Source of the DNA: Microlunatus parietis
GTDB taxonomy: Bacteria > Actinomycetota > Actinomycetes > Propionibacteriales > Propionibacteriaceae
Reading direction: 5' to 3'
Length of the DNA stretch: 64,000 nt
Assembly (NCBI RefSeq): GCF_013407955.1
Contig: NZ_JACCBU010000001.1
Coordinates: 1,550,001-1,614,000 of the forward strand
In this document: positions 8,357-17,066 of the stretch, one piece after another
Layout of the letters: the number at the start of each line of letters is the position of its first letter
Position numbering within the stretch: the stretch's first letter is position 1
Position numbers and translations under genes: made by a program
The notes under the pieces: generated by a model
The model's database searches: none
What the model was told of the DNA's origin: nothing
What the model saw: the letters and a program-made list of their open reading frames with translations, nothing else

Positions 8357-9775
8357 TCAGCGCGGAATGGCACGGCGGAGGTCGGCGAGGGTGCCGGGCA
8401 GCGCGCCGTGGCTGCGGGCCTGGACCAGCACGTTGCCGATCGCGGTCGCCTCGACCGGGCCGGCGATCACCGGCAGTCCGCAGGCCTCCTCGGTGAGCCG
8501 GCAGAGCAGCGCGTTCTGCGAGCCGCCGCCGGTGATGTGGACGGTCTCGACGGACCGGCCGGACAGCTCGCCGGCCTGCCGGACGATCGACGCGTACGCC
8601 GTCGCCAGCGACTCACAGATCGTCCGGGCGAACTCGGCCCGGGTCCGCGGCACCGGCTGACCGGTCCGCTCACAGGCCGCCGCGATCCGGCGCGGCATGT
8701 CGTCCGGCGCGATGAACTCCTCGGCGTCGACGTCGATCAGCGCGACCGGCCCGGACACCTCCGCCGCCTCGCCGAGCAGCCGACCAAGATCAACGGGCTC
8801 GCCGTCGCGCTCCCACTCCCGGACGCACTCCGAGAGCAGCCACAGTCCGCCGGCATTGCGCAGGTAGCGGACCTTGCCGTCGACGCCGCCCTCGTTGGTG
8901 AAGTTGGCCAGTCGGCTCTCCGCGGTCAGGATCGGCGCCTCCAGTTCGACGCCGACCAGCGACCAGGTGCCGGACGAGATGTAGGCCGCCGCCGGCGAGC
9001 GCAGCGGCGTGCCGGCCACCGCCGACGCCGTGTCGTGCGAGCCGACCGCCGTCACCACGGTGGTCCGCGGCAGACCCGTTCGGGCCGCGACGTCGGGCAA
9101 CAGCGGGCCGATCACCGTACCGGACGGAATCACCTTCGGCAGCAGCGATCCGTCCAGGCCGAGCCGCTCGATGATCACCGGCGACCAGTCCCGGGTGGTC
9201 GCGTCGAACAGCCCGGTCGTCGAGGCGTTCGTCGCCTCGGCATGCCGCTGCCCGGTCAGCCGGTAGGCCAGCAGATCGGGCAACATCAACATCGTCCGGG
9301 CCCGCGCCCACCGATCACCGCGCTGCTCCGCGGCCAGCTGGTAGAGCGTGTTGAACGGCAGGAACTGCAGGCCCGCGATCCCGTACAGCTCGGCGAAGTC
9401 GATCTTGCCGTGGACGTCATCGATCACCGCCGCGGTCCGGTCGTCCCGGTACGCGAACGGGTCGCCGATCAACGCGCCGTCGGCATCGAGCAGGCCGTAG
9501 TCGACGGCCCAGGTGTCGATCCCGAGGCTCACCACGTGATCATGGCGGGCGGCGAGCCGGGTCAGCCCGTCGATCACGTCCCGGTGGATCCGCTCGAAGT
9601 CCCAGAACAGCCGGTCGCCCCGATGATCGAGCTGGTTGCCGAAGCGGTGCACCAGCTCCAGCTCGACCCGGCCGTCGACCACCCGGCCAGCCATCACCCG
9701 GCCGCCGGACGCGCCGATATCGACCGCCCCGAACACCGGACCGGTTGTGCCCTGAGCCTGTCGAATGGGGGTCAT
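8357..9775 (-). CDS. rhaB: Rhamnulokinase
   Basis: This 472-residue FGGY-family sugar kinase has the N-terminal phosphate motif GAVDIGASGGRVM, the SLGIDTWAVDYGLLD substrate region, GSHDTASAVAG and the C-terminal ITGGGSQNALLCRLT nucleotide motif. It phosphorylates L-rhamnulose, and its place after rhaI and the aldolase supports this over other FGGY sugars. It starts 12 bp after the aldolase stop. The first ten residues (MTPIRQAQGT) are encoded by a copy of the dispersed GAGCCTGTCGAA repeat, so the repeat has become part of the coding sequence. Confidence 0.93.
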   Translation of the reverse strand: MTPIRQAQGTTGPVFGAVDIGASGGRVMAGRVVDGRVELELVHRFGNQLDHRGDRLFWDFERIHRDVIDGLTRLAARHDHVVSLGIDTWAVDYGLLDADGALIGDPFAYRDDRTAAVIDDVHGKIDFAELYGIAGLQFLPFNTLYQLAAEQRGDRWARARTMLMLPDLLAYRLTGQRHAEATNASTTGLFDATTRDWSPVIIERLGLDGSLLPKVIPSGTVIGPLLPDVAARTGLPRTTVVTAVGSHDTASAVAGTPLRSPAAAYISSGTWSLVGVELEAPILTAESRLANFTNEGGVDGKVRYLRNAGGLWLLSECVREWERDGEPVDLGRLLGEAAEVSGPVALIDVDAEEFIAPDDMPRRIAAACERTGQPVPRTRAEFARTICESLATAYASIVRQAGELSGRSVETVHITGGGSQNALLCRLTEEACGLPVIAGPVEATAIGNVLVQARSHGALPGTLADLRRAIPR

Positions 9776-9787
9776 GATCTTGGTCCC

Positions 9788-11869
9788 TCAGCGCAGGAAG
9801 GCCGCCGCGACGCCCGAGTCGACCGGCACGTGCAGGCCGGTGGTGTGACTCAGTTCGTCGGAGGTGATCACCGCGACCGCGTTCGCCACGTGCTCCGGCA
9901 GCACCTCCCGCTTGAGCAGCGTCCGGCCGGCGTAGTAGGCGCCGAGTTCCTCCTCCTTGACCCCGTACACGGCAGCCCGCTTGGCACCCCAGCCGCCGGC
10001 GAAGATCCCGCTGCCGCGGACCACCCCGTCCGGATTGATCCCGTTCACCTTGACGCCGTGCTCGCCGAGCTCGGCCGCGAGCAGCCGGACCTGGTGCGCC
10101 TGGTCGGCCTTGGCCGCCGAGTAGGCGATGTTGCTCGGCCCGGCGAACACCGAGTTCTTGCTGGAGATGTAGACGATGTCGCCGCCCATCCCCTGCGCGA
10201 TGAGCGCTGCCGCGGCGGCCCGGGAGACCAGAAACGAACCGCGCGCCATCACGTTGTGCTGCAGATCCCAGTCCGCGTCGGTGGTCTCGGTGAGCGGCTT
10301 GGAGATCGACAGGCCGGCATTGTTCACCACAAGATCAATTCCGCCGTACGCGAGCGCGGTGGCATCGATCGCCGCCTGCACCTGAGCCGGGTCGGTGACG
10401 TCGGCCTGGATCCCGATCGCCACGTCCTTGGTGCCGAGCTCGGCTGCCGCCGCCTCGGCCTTGGCCTGATCAAGATCGGCGATCACGACGCAGGCGCCCT
10501 CGGCGGCGAGCCGGGTGGCGATCGCCTTGCCGATGCCGCTGGCGGCGCCGGTGACCAGGGCGATCCGGCCGGCGTGCGACCGCGGCTTCGGCAACCGCTG
10601 CAGCTTCGCCTCCTCCAGCGCCCAGTACTCGATCCGGAACTTCTCCGACTCGTCGATCGGCGCGTAGCTGGAGATCGACTCCGCGCCGCGCATCACGTTG
10701 ATCGCGTTGACGTAGAACTCGCCGGCGACCCGTGCGGTCTGCTTGTTCGCGCCGTAGGAGAACATGCCGACGCCCGGCACCAGGATGATCGCCGGGTCCG
10801 CGCCCCGCATGGCCGGGGAGTCGGCGTCGGCGTGCCGCTCGTAGTAGGCCCGGTAGTCGTCCCGGTACTGATCATGGAGCTCGCGCAGCCGGGCCACCGA
10901 CTCCTCGACCGACGCCGAGGCCGGCAGGTCCAAGATCAACGGCTTGACCTTGGTGCGCAGGAAATGATCCGGGCAGGACGTGCCGAGTTCGCCGAGCCGG
11001 CGGTGCTCCGAGCGGGACAGGAACTCCAGCACCTCGGCCGAGTCGGTGAAGTGGCCGACCATCGGCTTGTCCGTCGACGCCAGTCCCCGGAGATGCGGGG
11101 CCAGCGCGGCCGCCTTGGCGCGGCGTTCGGCTTCCGGCAGTGCGCCGTAGCCGTCCAGCTCGGCGCCGAACGGGTCGGCCTTGCCGTGTTGATCAAGGTA
11201 GTCCTGGGCCGTCTTGATGATCCACAGCGAATTGGCCTCGGCCTCGTCGCTGGTGGCTCCCCAGGCGGTGATCCCGTGGCCGCCGAGGATGGTGCCGATG
11301 GCCTGCGGATGCTCGGCCTTGATCTTGGCAATGTCCAACCCCAGTTGGAATCCCGGCCGCCGCCACGGCACCCAGACCACCTTGTCGCCGAAGATCTCCG
11401 CAGTCAGCCTCTCGCCGTCCGCGGCGGTGGCGATCGCGATGCCGGAGTCAGGGTGCAGGTGGTCGACGTGCGGCGCGTCGACCAGCCCGTGCATCGCCGT
11501 GTCGATCGACGGCGCGGCACCGCCCTTGCCATGCAGGCAGTAGTCGAACGCCGCCACCATCTCATCCTCGCGGTCGATCGCCCGCGCGCCCCAGGAGTTG
11601 TAGACGTCGACCAGCGACCGCATCCGGTCCAGCCGCAGCACGGCCAGGCCGGCCGGCTTCAGCGTGCCGAGATCACCGCCGCTGCCCTTGACCCAGAGCA
11701 GTTCCACGTCGGTCCCGGTCACCGGGTCGACCGCGGTCCCCTTCGCCGACGTGTTGCCGCCGGCGTAGTTGGTGTTCCGCGGATCGGCCCCGAGCCGGTT
11801 GGACCGGGTGATCAACTCGGTGACGGTCCTGTTCTCGTTCTGCTGGTTCACGCTCTTCCTCGGGTTCAT
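9788..11869 (-). CDS. rhaD: Bifunctional rhamnulose-1-P aldolase / lactaldehyde dehydrogenase
   Basis: This 693-residue fusion has a class II aldolase domain first (TNYAGGNTSAKG, DTAMHGLVDAPHVDHLHPDS, ILGGHGITAWG; zinc histidines in HVDHLH and GGHG) and a short-chain dehydrogenase domain from about residue 430 (ALVTGAASGIGKAIA, VNNAGLSI, AYSAAKADQ as YxxxK). The RhaEW/YuxG-type fusion splits rhamnulose-1-phosphate to DHAP and lactaldehyde and oxidises the latter. ATG 11869 is the longest start; the GTG at 11851 has a much better ribosome site (GAGGAAGAG just upstream) and may be the real start. Confidence 0.93.
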   Translation of the reverse strand: MNPRKSVNQQNENRTVTELITRSNRLGADPRNTNYAGGNTSAKGTAVDPVTGTDVELLWVKGSGGDLGTLKPAGLAVLRLDRMRSLVDVYNSWGARAIDREDEMVAAFDYCLHGKGGAAPSIDTAMHGLVDAPHVDHLHPDSGIAIATAADGERLTAEIFGDKVVWVPWRRPGFQLGLDIAKIKAEHPQAIGTILGGHGITAWGATSDEAEANSLWIIKTAQDYLDQHGKADPFGAELDGYGALPEAERRAKAAALAPHLRGLASTDKPMVGHFTDSAEVLEFLSRSEHRRLGELGTSCPDHFLRTKVKPLILDLPASASVEESVARLRELHDQYRDDYRAYYERHADADSPAMRGADPAIILVPGVGMFSYGANKQTARVAGEFYVNAINVMRGAESISSYAPIDESEKFRIEYWALEEAKLQRLPKPRSHAGRIALVTGAASGIGKAIATRLAAEGACVVIADLDQAKAEAAAAELGTKDVAIGIQADVTDPAQVQAAIDATALAYGGIDLVVNNAGLSISKPLTETTDADWDLQHNVMARGSFLVSRAAAAALIAQGMGGDIVYISSKNSVFAGPSNIAYSAAKADQAHQVRLLAAELGEHGVKVNGINPDGVVRGSGIFAGGWGAKRAAVYGVKEEELGAYYAGRTLLKREVLPEHVANAVAVITSDELSHTTGLHVPVDSGVAAAFLR

Positions 11870-11915
11870 GGACGTACATTCGGTCGCTCCCCGCCCTCTT
11901 CACCAGGTTTCTTGT

Positions 11916-11974
11916 CGCTTTACCAGAGAAGTAACTGTGGTAAAGCGGCAGTTTTTCACGTTACGTGAAAAACT
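11916..11974. promoter_or_regulatory. Two strong inverted repeats upstream of rhaD (operator or attenuator)
   Basis: The 133-bp gap between rhaI and rhaD contains CGCTTTACCA (11916-11925) paired with TGGTAAAGCG (11938-11947) across 12 bp, and AGTTTTTCACGT (11950-11961) paired with ACGTGAAAAACT (11963-11974) across one base. The A/T richness and the absence of a clear U-tract favour operator sites for a second promoter serving rhaD-rhaB. A processing or attenuation hairpin is the alternative. Confidence 0.6.
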
Positions 11975-12002
11975 TGAGGCGAGTGGGACGGGTGGGGTCA
12001 GG

Positions 12003-13169
12003 TCAGGCGCCCCAGCCGGCCTGGTCGCCGCCGACCCGGTCGGCCGCGATCTGATCAAGGTAGCCGCTGGCCAGGAACTCCTTCATCGGGTCCGCCGGCA
12101 GACCGCGGCCGGCCCGCCATTCGGCGAGGTCGCCGCGGACGTCGGTGTAGAAGGCGTCCATCAGGAGCTGGTTCGCGCCGAGCACGTCGCCGGCCTTCTC
12201 CGCGGCCAGCAGTTCGTCGGTGTCGACCAGCAGGGCCCGGGCGGTCATCTCCTGCACGTTCAGCACGGAACGGATCTGGCCGGGGATCTTCGGCTCGATG
12301 TTGTGGCACTGGTCGAGCATGAAGGCGACCCCGCTGTCCTTGCCGTAGCCACCGCCGCGGACGACCTCGTACAGGATCCGGAACAGCTGGAACGGGTCGG
12401 CCGCACCGACGATCAGGTCGTCGTCGGCGTAGAACCGCGAGTTGAAGTCGAACGAGCCGAGCCGGCCGAGCCGGAGCAGCTGGGTGACGATGAACTCGAT
12501 GTTGGTGCCCGGCGCATGGTGGCCGGTGTCCAGGCAGACGAACGCCTTCTCGCCGAGGGCCACACAGTGCGCGTACGAGGTGCCCCAGTCAGGGACGTCG
12601 GTGGCGTAGAACGCCGGCTCGAAGAACTTGTACTCCAGCACCAGCCGTTGATCATCGCCGAGCTGCGCATAGACCTCGGCCAGCGACGCGGCGAGCCGGT
12701 CCTGCCGGCCGCGAAGATCACCCTGGCCCGGGTAGTTGGTGCCGTCGGCGAGCCAGATCTTGAGATCCCGCGAACCGGTCGCGGTCATGATCTCGATGCA
12801 CTCGTGCATGTGCGCGATCGCCTTCTGGCGGACCCGCTCGTCCACGTGGGTCAGGCTGCCGAACTTGTAGTCGTCGTCCTGGAACGTGTTCGAGTTGATC
12901 GTGCCGAGCGCGACCCCGTGATCTTGGGCGAACGCGGCCAGCTTGGCGTAGTCGTCCACCTTGTCCCACGGGATGTGCAGCGCGACGGTCGGCGCCAAGC
13001 CGGTGTATTCGTGCACCTTCGCGGCGTCGGCGATCTTCTCCTCCGGCGTCCGGGGCACGCCCGGCTGGCCGAACACCCGGAACCGGGTGCCCGAGTTCCC
13101 GAACGCCCAGGACGGCAGCTCGATCGCCTGTTCGGCCAGCGCGTCGGTGATGTCGGCAAAGCTACGCAT
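12003..13169 (-). CDS. rhaI: L-rhamnose isomerase
   Basis: This 388-residue TIM-barrel sugar isomerase contains KIWLADGTNYPGQGDLRGRQDRLA, VLEYKFFEPAFYATDVPDWG, CLDTGHHAPGTN and FDFNSRFYADDDLIVGA, the metal- and substrate-binding segments of the RhaI-type (Pseudomonas stutzeri-like) rhamnose isomerases. It converts L-rhamnose to L-rhamnulose. ATG 13169 overlaps the rhamnosidase stop as TGATG, with GGAGG about eight bases upstream, so the longer GTG/ATG frame was rejected. Confidence 0.93.
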   Translation of the reverse strand: MRSFADITDALAEQAIELPSWAFGNSGTRFRVFGQPGVPRTPEEKIADAAKVHEYTGLAPTVALHIPWDKVDDYAKLAAFAQDHGVALGTINSNTFQDDDYKFGSLTHVDERVRQKAIAHMHECIEIMTATGSRDLKIWLADGTNYPGQGDLRGRQDRLAASLAEVYAQLGDDQRLVLEYKFFEPAFYATDVPDWGTSYAHCVALGEKAFVCLDTGHHAPGTNIEFIVTQLLRLGRLGSFDFNSRFYADDDLIVGAADPFQLFRILYEVVRGGGYGKDSGVAFMLDQCHNIEPKIPGQIRSVLNVQEMTARALLVDTDELLAAEKAGDVLGANQLLMDAFYTDVRGDLAEWRAGRGLPADPMKEFLASGYLDQIAADRVGGDQAGWGA

Positions 13170-15733
13170 CAGGCTTCCTCCTTCGTCTTCGGTACGGCAC
13201 TCCACGCATGATCACCGTGCGACACCTGGTGCTCGGTCCCGTCCGGCAGCCGCACGTCGGCGGTGACCCCGGGCGGGATCGACGCGGTCAGCTGCACCTG
13301 GGCGCCGGACCGCTCCCAGCGGACCTTGATCGGACCGTAGCCGCTGTCGTACGAAGCCTCGCACCAGTCCAGCCCGTCCGGCACGATCGGCGCGATGGTG
13401 ATCTTGCGGTAGCCGGGCTCGGCCGGCGCGAGACCGGCCAGTCGCCGGTGCATCCAGTCCGCGACCGCGCCGAACGCGTAGTGGTTGAACGACGTCATCT
13501 GGCCCGGGTTGATGGTGCCGTCCGGCAGCATCGAGTCCCAGCGTTCCCAGATCGTCGTGGCGCCCATGGTGACCGGGTAGAGCCAGGACGGGTTCTCGGT
13601 CGCGGTGATCATCTTCCAGGCCAGGTCCGGCCGGCCGGCCAGCTCCAGCGCGTCCAGGATCAGCGGCGTGCCGACGAAGCCGGTGCTCACCTTGAAGTCG
13701 GCCTGCTCGACCAGCTCGGCCAGCCGCTTGCCGGCATGATCACGGCGGTCCTCCGGCAGGAAGTCCCAGACCAGGGCCATCGCGTACGCGGTCTGGCAGT
13801 CGCCGAGCACCCGGCCGGAGCCGGTGACGAACTCGTCGACGAACGCCTGCCGGCTGCGCTCGGACACCTCGCGGTAGTGCTTGGCCTCGTCGTCCTTGCC
13901 GAGCAGCTCGGCCGCGTCGGCAACCAGGCCGGCGGACCGGATCAGGTGGGCGGTCGCGACCACGTCCGGGCTGACCTGGGCCTTCGCCGCATTCTCCGGC
14001 GGTGCGGTCGGGTCCAGCCAGTCGCCGTACTGGAAACCGCCGAGCCAGAGGCCGTCGTCGGTGGCGAGGCTGATCAGCTTGTCCACCCAGGCCTTCATGC
14101 TCGGGAACTGCGTGCCGAGCAGGTCCCGGTCCGCGAACCGCTGCCAGAGCACGGTCGGGACGACAGCCGCTGCATCACCCCAGGCCGCTGCGGCCGCGCC
14201 GCTGTGCGTTTCGCCGAGCACGTTCGGGATGACGCTCGGCACCGACCCGTCCTCCCACTGGTCGACGGCCAGGTCGGCCAGCCAGTTGGAGAGGAACCCG
14301 TTGGTGTGGAACAGGTAGCTCGCGGTCGGCGAGAAGACCTGGATGTCGCCGGTCCAGCCGAGCCGCTCGTCGCGCTGCGGGCAGTCGGTCGGCACGTCGA
14401 GGAAGTTGCCGCGCATCCCCCAGACCACGTTCTGGTGCAGCTGGTTGAGTTGATCATGAGAGCTGGCCCAGGTCCCGGTGCGGCGCAGGTCGGAGCTGAT
14501 CGCGACCGCCTCCACCCGACTCGGGTCAAGATCATCGACGCCGGTCACCTCGGCGTAGCGGAAGCCGTGGAACGTGAACAGCGGCTCGCAGGCGTCGTCG
14601 CCGCCGGACAGCAGATAGCTGTCGGTCGCCTTCGCCTTGCGCAGCGGACGGACCCCGAGCTCGCCATGTTCGAGCACCTCTGCGTGCCGGATGATCACCT
14701 CGGCACCGGCCTGGCCGCGGGTCTTCAGTCGGACCCAGCCGACCAGGTTCTGGCCGAAGTCGATGATCGTCTTCCCGGACGGCGAGGTGATGATCTCCTT
14801 CACCGGAAGGGTTTCCACAACCCGGATCGGCGGTCCGTACGGCGCGAACAGGGTGGGCAGGTCCCACTCGACCAGCTCGACGCCCTTGGCGTCCTTGCCC
14901 GCCGGGTCGAGCGACACCGACAGGTCGGTCCGCTGCCCGTCGTAGAAGTCGTCGGCCAGGATCCCGCTGGCGCAGGCCTGCCAGGTCTCGTCGGTCTTGA
15001 TCACCTGGGTGGTGCCGTCGGCCTTGGTGATCTCCAGCTGGGCCAGCAGCGCCAGCTTGTCGCCGTAGTGCGCGCGGTGCAGGTCCCAGGTCATCTGGCC
15101 GCGGAACCAGCCGTTGCCGAGGACGGCCTGGAGCCGGTTCTCGCCGCTGGTCAGCAGGTCTGTGACGTCGAAGCTCTGGTAGCGCAGCCGGCTGTGGTAC
15201 GCGGTCCAGCCGGGTGCCAGCTCCTCGTCGCCGACCCGGGTCCCGTTGATCGCGAAGCGGTACCAGCCGAGCGCGGTCACGTACAGCCGGGCCGAGGCGA
15301 TCTCGCCGGCGATCTCGGCCGAGGTGAACACGATCGGCGCCGGGTCGTCCAGGCCCTGACCGGCCGGACCGACGAACCTGGCCTGCCAGTCGGACGCCTC
15401 CAGCAGGCCGACGCCGATCGCGACCGGATCACTCTCGGCGACCGCGCCGTCGGGACCGTACGCCTTGATCGTGACGGTGCCGCGGGCCCGCGAGGTCAGC
15501 GGCTCCAGCGGCCACGGGACCAGCAGCTGCTCGGCCGACTCGACCCGGGCCGTCTGCTCCTCGCCGCCGTCGGGCGTGTAGCCGATCTCGTACGCCTGCT
15601 GCTGCCAGCCCGGCTCACGCGTCTTGACCGCCCAGCTCAGTCGCGGGGTCGCCGTACCCAGGGTGCTCGGGTCGTCGTTGTGTTCCAGCAGCACTCGGGA
15701 GACCCGGAGTGCCGTCGGAGCCGTCACCGTCAT
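13169..15733 (-). CDS. GH78 alpha-L-rhamnosidase
   Basis: This 854-residue glycoside hydrolase has the family 78 order: N-terminal beta domains, a carbohydrate-binding domain near 150-300 (LYVTALGWYRFAINGTRVG), then an (alpha/alpha)6 catalytic domain with DVPTDCPQRDERLGWTGD (general acid Glu region) and a C-terminal beta domain. It releases terminal rhamnose from glycosides. There is no signal peptide, so it acts in the cytosol on imported rhamnosides. ATG 15733 has GAAGGA at suitable spacing; two upstream starts do not. It heads the rha operon. Confidence 0.93.
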   Translation of the reverse strand: MTVTAPTALRVSRVLLEHNDDPSTLGTATPRLSWAVKTREPGWQQQAYEIGYTPDGGEEQTARVESAEQLLVPWPLEPLTSRARGTVTIKAYGPDGAVAESDPVAIGVGLLEASDWQARFVGPAGQGLDDPAPIVFTSAEIAGEIASARLYVTALGWYRFAINGTRVGDEELAPGWTAYHSRLRYQSFDVTDLLTSGENRLQAVLGNGWFRGQMTWDLHRAHYGDKLALLAQLEITKADGTTQVIKTDETWQACASGILADDFYDGQRTDLSVSLDPAGKDAKGVELVEWDLPTLFAPYGPPIRVVETLPVKEIITSPSGKTIIDFGQNLVGWVRLKTRGQAGAEVIIRHAEVLEHGELGVRPLRKAKATDSYLLSGGDDACEPLFTFHGFRYAEVTGVDDLDPSRVEAVAISSDLRRTGTWASSHDQLNQLHQNVVWGMRGNFLDVPTDCPQRDERLGWTGDIQVFSPTASYLFHTNGFLSNWLADLAVDQWEDGSVPSVIPNVLGETHSGAAAAAWGDAAAVVPTVLWQRFADRDLLGTQFPSMKAWVDKLISLATDDGLWLGGFQYGDWLDPTAPPENAAKAQVSPDVVATAHLIRSAGLVADAAELLGKDDEAKHYREVSERSRQAFVDEFVTGSGRVLGDCQTAYAMALVWDFLPEDRRDHAGKRLAELVEQADFKVSTGFVGTPLILDALELAGRPDLAWKMITATENPSWLYPVTMGATTIWERWDSMLPDGTINPGQMTSFNHYAFGAVADWMHRRLAGLAPAEPGYRKITIAPIVPDGLDWCEASYDSGYGPIKVRWERSGAQVQLTASIPPGVTADVRLPDGTEHQVSHGDHAWSAVPKTKEEA

Positions 15734-15781
15734 GAAGCCCATCCTTCGTCGTCGTGGGGTGGTGTCACACACGCGCAGCTT

Positions 15782-15793
15782 TGAATCGTTTCA
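15782..15793. promoter_or_regulatory. LacI-type operator TGAATCGTTTCA
   Basis: In the 155-bp gap between the divergent rhamnosidase and LacI genes, TGAATCGTTTCA fits the LacI-family pattern of a TGAA/TTCA palindrome with a central CG. It is about 50 bp upstream of the rhamnosidase start, where a repressor site is expected. Confidence 0.6.
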
Positions 15794-15888
15794 GATTTTC
15801 GGTCAATCTATGATCCCGCGCAGCCCCTTGTCAACACTGTCTCCGCCTGTCGGTGGCGCCGTCCCTGGCCCGGGATTAGGTTTCTCGC

Positions 15889-16950
15889 ATGCCAGCAGAC
15901 GAACGCACGCCGGCTCGGGGCCCGAAGCCGCAGGTGAGCATCCGCGATGTCGCGGAACGCGCCGGCGTGGCGCTCGGCACCGTCTCCAATGTGCTGAATC
16001 GTCCCGAGAAGGTGGCCGAGGCGACCCGGGAGCGGGTGCAGCGCGCGATCGAGGACCTCGGGTTCGTCCGCAACGACGCGGCCCGGCAGCTCCGGGCCGG
16101 CAAGAGCCGGACCATCGGGCTGATCGTGCTCGACGTCGGCAACCCGTTCTTCACCGACGTGGCCCGCGGCGCCGGCGACCGGGCGGCCGAGGCCGACCTC
16201 TCGGTCCTGCTCGGCAGCAGCGACCAGAGCACCGACCGCGAGTCGGGCTTCATCGACCTGTTCGAGCAGCAGCGGGTCCAGGGCGTGCTGATCTCCCCCG
16301 TCGGCGACGTCGACGAGCGGCTCACCCGGCTGCGCGACCGCGGCATGCCCACCGTGCTGGTGGACCGCCTCTCCCAGGGCCGCCACTTCTCGTCGGTCTC
16401 GGTCGACGACGTCGGCGGCGGGTACCTGGCGGTGCGGCACCTGATCGAGCAGGGCTGCCGGCGGATCGCCTTCGTCGGCGGCCCGCTGAACATCCTCCAG
16501 GTCGCCGACCGGCTGCAGGGGGCGACCAAGGCGGCGGCCGAGACCCGCGGTGTCCAGCTCGAGGTCCTGTCCCAGCCCGACCTGACCGTACGGGCCGGTC
16601 GCGACGCCGGCCAGGAGATCGTCGAACGAGCGCCGGCCGACCGCCCCACCGGCGTGTTCGCCGCCAACGACCTGATCGCCGTCGGCGTCCTGCAGGCCTT
16701 CTCCCTGCTCGGCCCGCTCACGGTGCCCGACGACATCGCTCTGGTCGGCTACGACGACATCGACTTCGCCAGCTCCACCGTCGTCCCGCTCACCTCGGTC
16801 CGCCAGCCGTCCGAGCTGATCGGCAAGACCGCCGTCGAACTCCTGCTCGCCGAGACCGAAGCCCTTGCCGAGGGCCGGCCCCTGGACCGCCAGCAGGTCG
16901 TCTTCCAACCCGAACTGGTCGTCCGCGAGTCCAGCCGCCGGACCCCCTGA
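15889..16950 (+). CDS. LacI-family regulator of the rhamnose cluster
   Basis: This 353-residue repressor starts with a LacI helix-turn-helix (SIRDVAERAGVALGTVSNVLN, about residues 17-37) and hinge region, then a periplasmic-binding-like ligand domain (SRTIGLIVLDVGNPFF, GGPLNILQVADRLQG, VGYDDIDFASSTVVPLTSVRQP). It is divergent from the GH78-rhaI-rhaD-rhaB genes with one LacI operator-like palindrome between, so L-rhamnose or a pathway intermediate is the probable inducer. This is inferred from position; the ligand itself cannot be read from the sequence. Confidence 0.88.
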   Translation: MPADERTPARGPKPQVSIRDVAERAGVALGTVSNVLNRPEKVAEATRERVQRAIEDLGFVRNDAARQLRAGKSRTIGLIVLDVGNPFFTDVARGAGDRAAEADLSVLLGSSDQSTDRESGFIDLFEQQRVQGVLISPVGDVDERLTRLRDRGMPTVLVDRLSQGRHFSSVSVDDVGGGYLAVRHLIEQGCRRIAFVGGPLNILQVADRLQGATKAAAETRGVQLEVLSQPDLTVRAGRDAGQEIVERAPADRPTGVFAANDLIAVGVLQAFSLLGPLTVPDDIALVGYDDIDFASSTVVPLTSVRQPSELIGKTAVELLLAETEALAEGRPLDRQQVVFQPELVVRESSRRTP

Positions 16951-16989
16951 CCCCGATCGGCCCATCAGCGAGACACAGTCCGCTCCCCT

Positions 16990-17059
16990 GCAGCCGCGAC
17001 CCTTGCACCCATCCGCGACCGTTGCAACGGTCGCGGACGCGAAGAACGGTCGCGGCTGC
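16990..17059. terminator. Nested palindromes between convergent genes
   Basis: A perfect 24-bp palindrome (half-site CCGCGACCGTTG, 17013-17036) is enclosed by a second inverted repeat, GCAGCCGCGACC (16990-17001) with GGTCGCGGCTGC (17048-17059). It lies between the convergent LacI and SET-domain genes and probably terminates both. No U-tract is present, as is common in actinobacteria. Confidence 0.6.
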
Positions 17060-17066
17060 GCTTCGG

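Noticed and set aside
8408..11968. 1186-codon plus-strand open frame opposite rhaB and rhaD
   Set aside because: It is an antisense shadow of high-G+C genes: composition is rich in Arg/Gly/Pro/His with no domain or ribosome site, while the minus strand encodes clear rhamnose enzymes.
11950..11974. Simple intrinsic terminator for rhaI
   Set aside because: The hairpin is A/T-rich at its base, has a one-base loop and lacks a following U-tract on the minus strand; an operator is more likely.
13208..15784. 858-codon plus-strand frame opposite the GH78 rhamnosidase
   Set aside because: It mirrors the third-codon positions of the real gene and has no family features.
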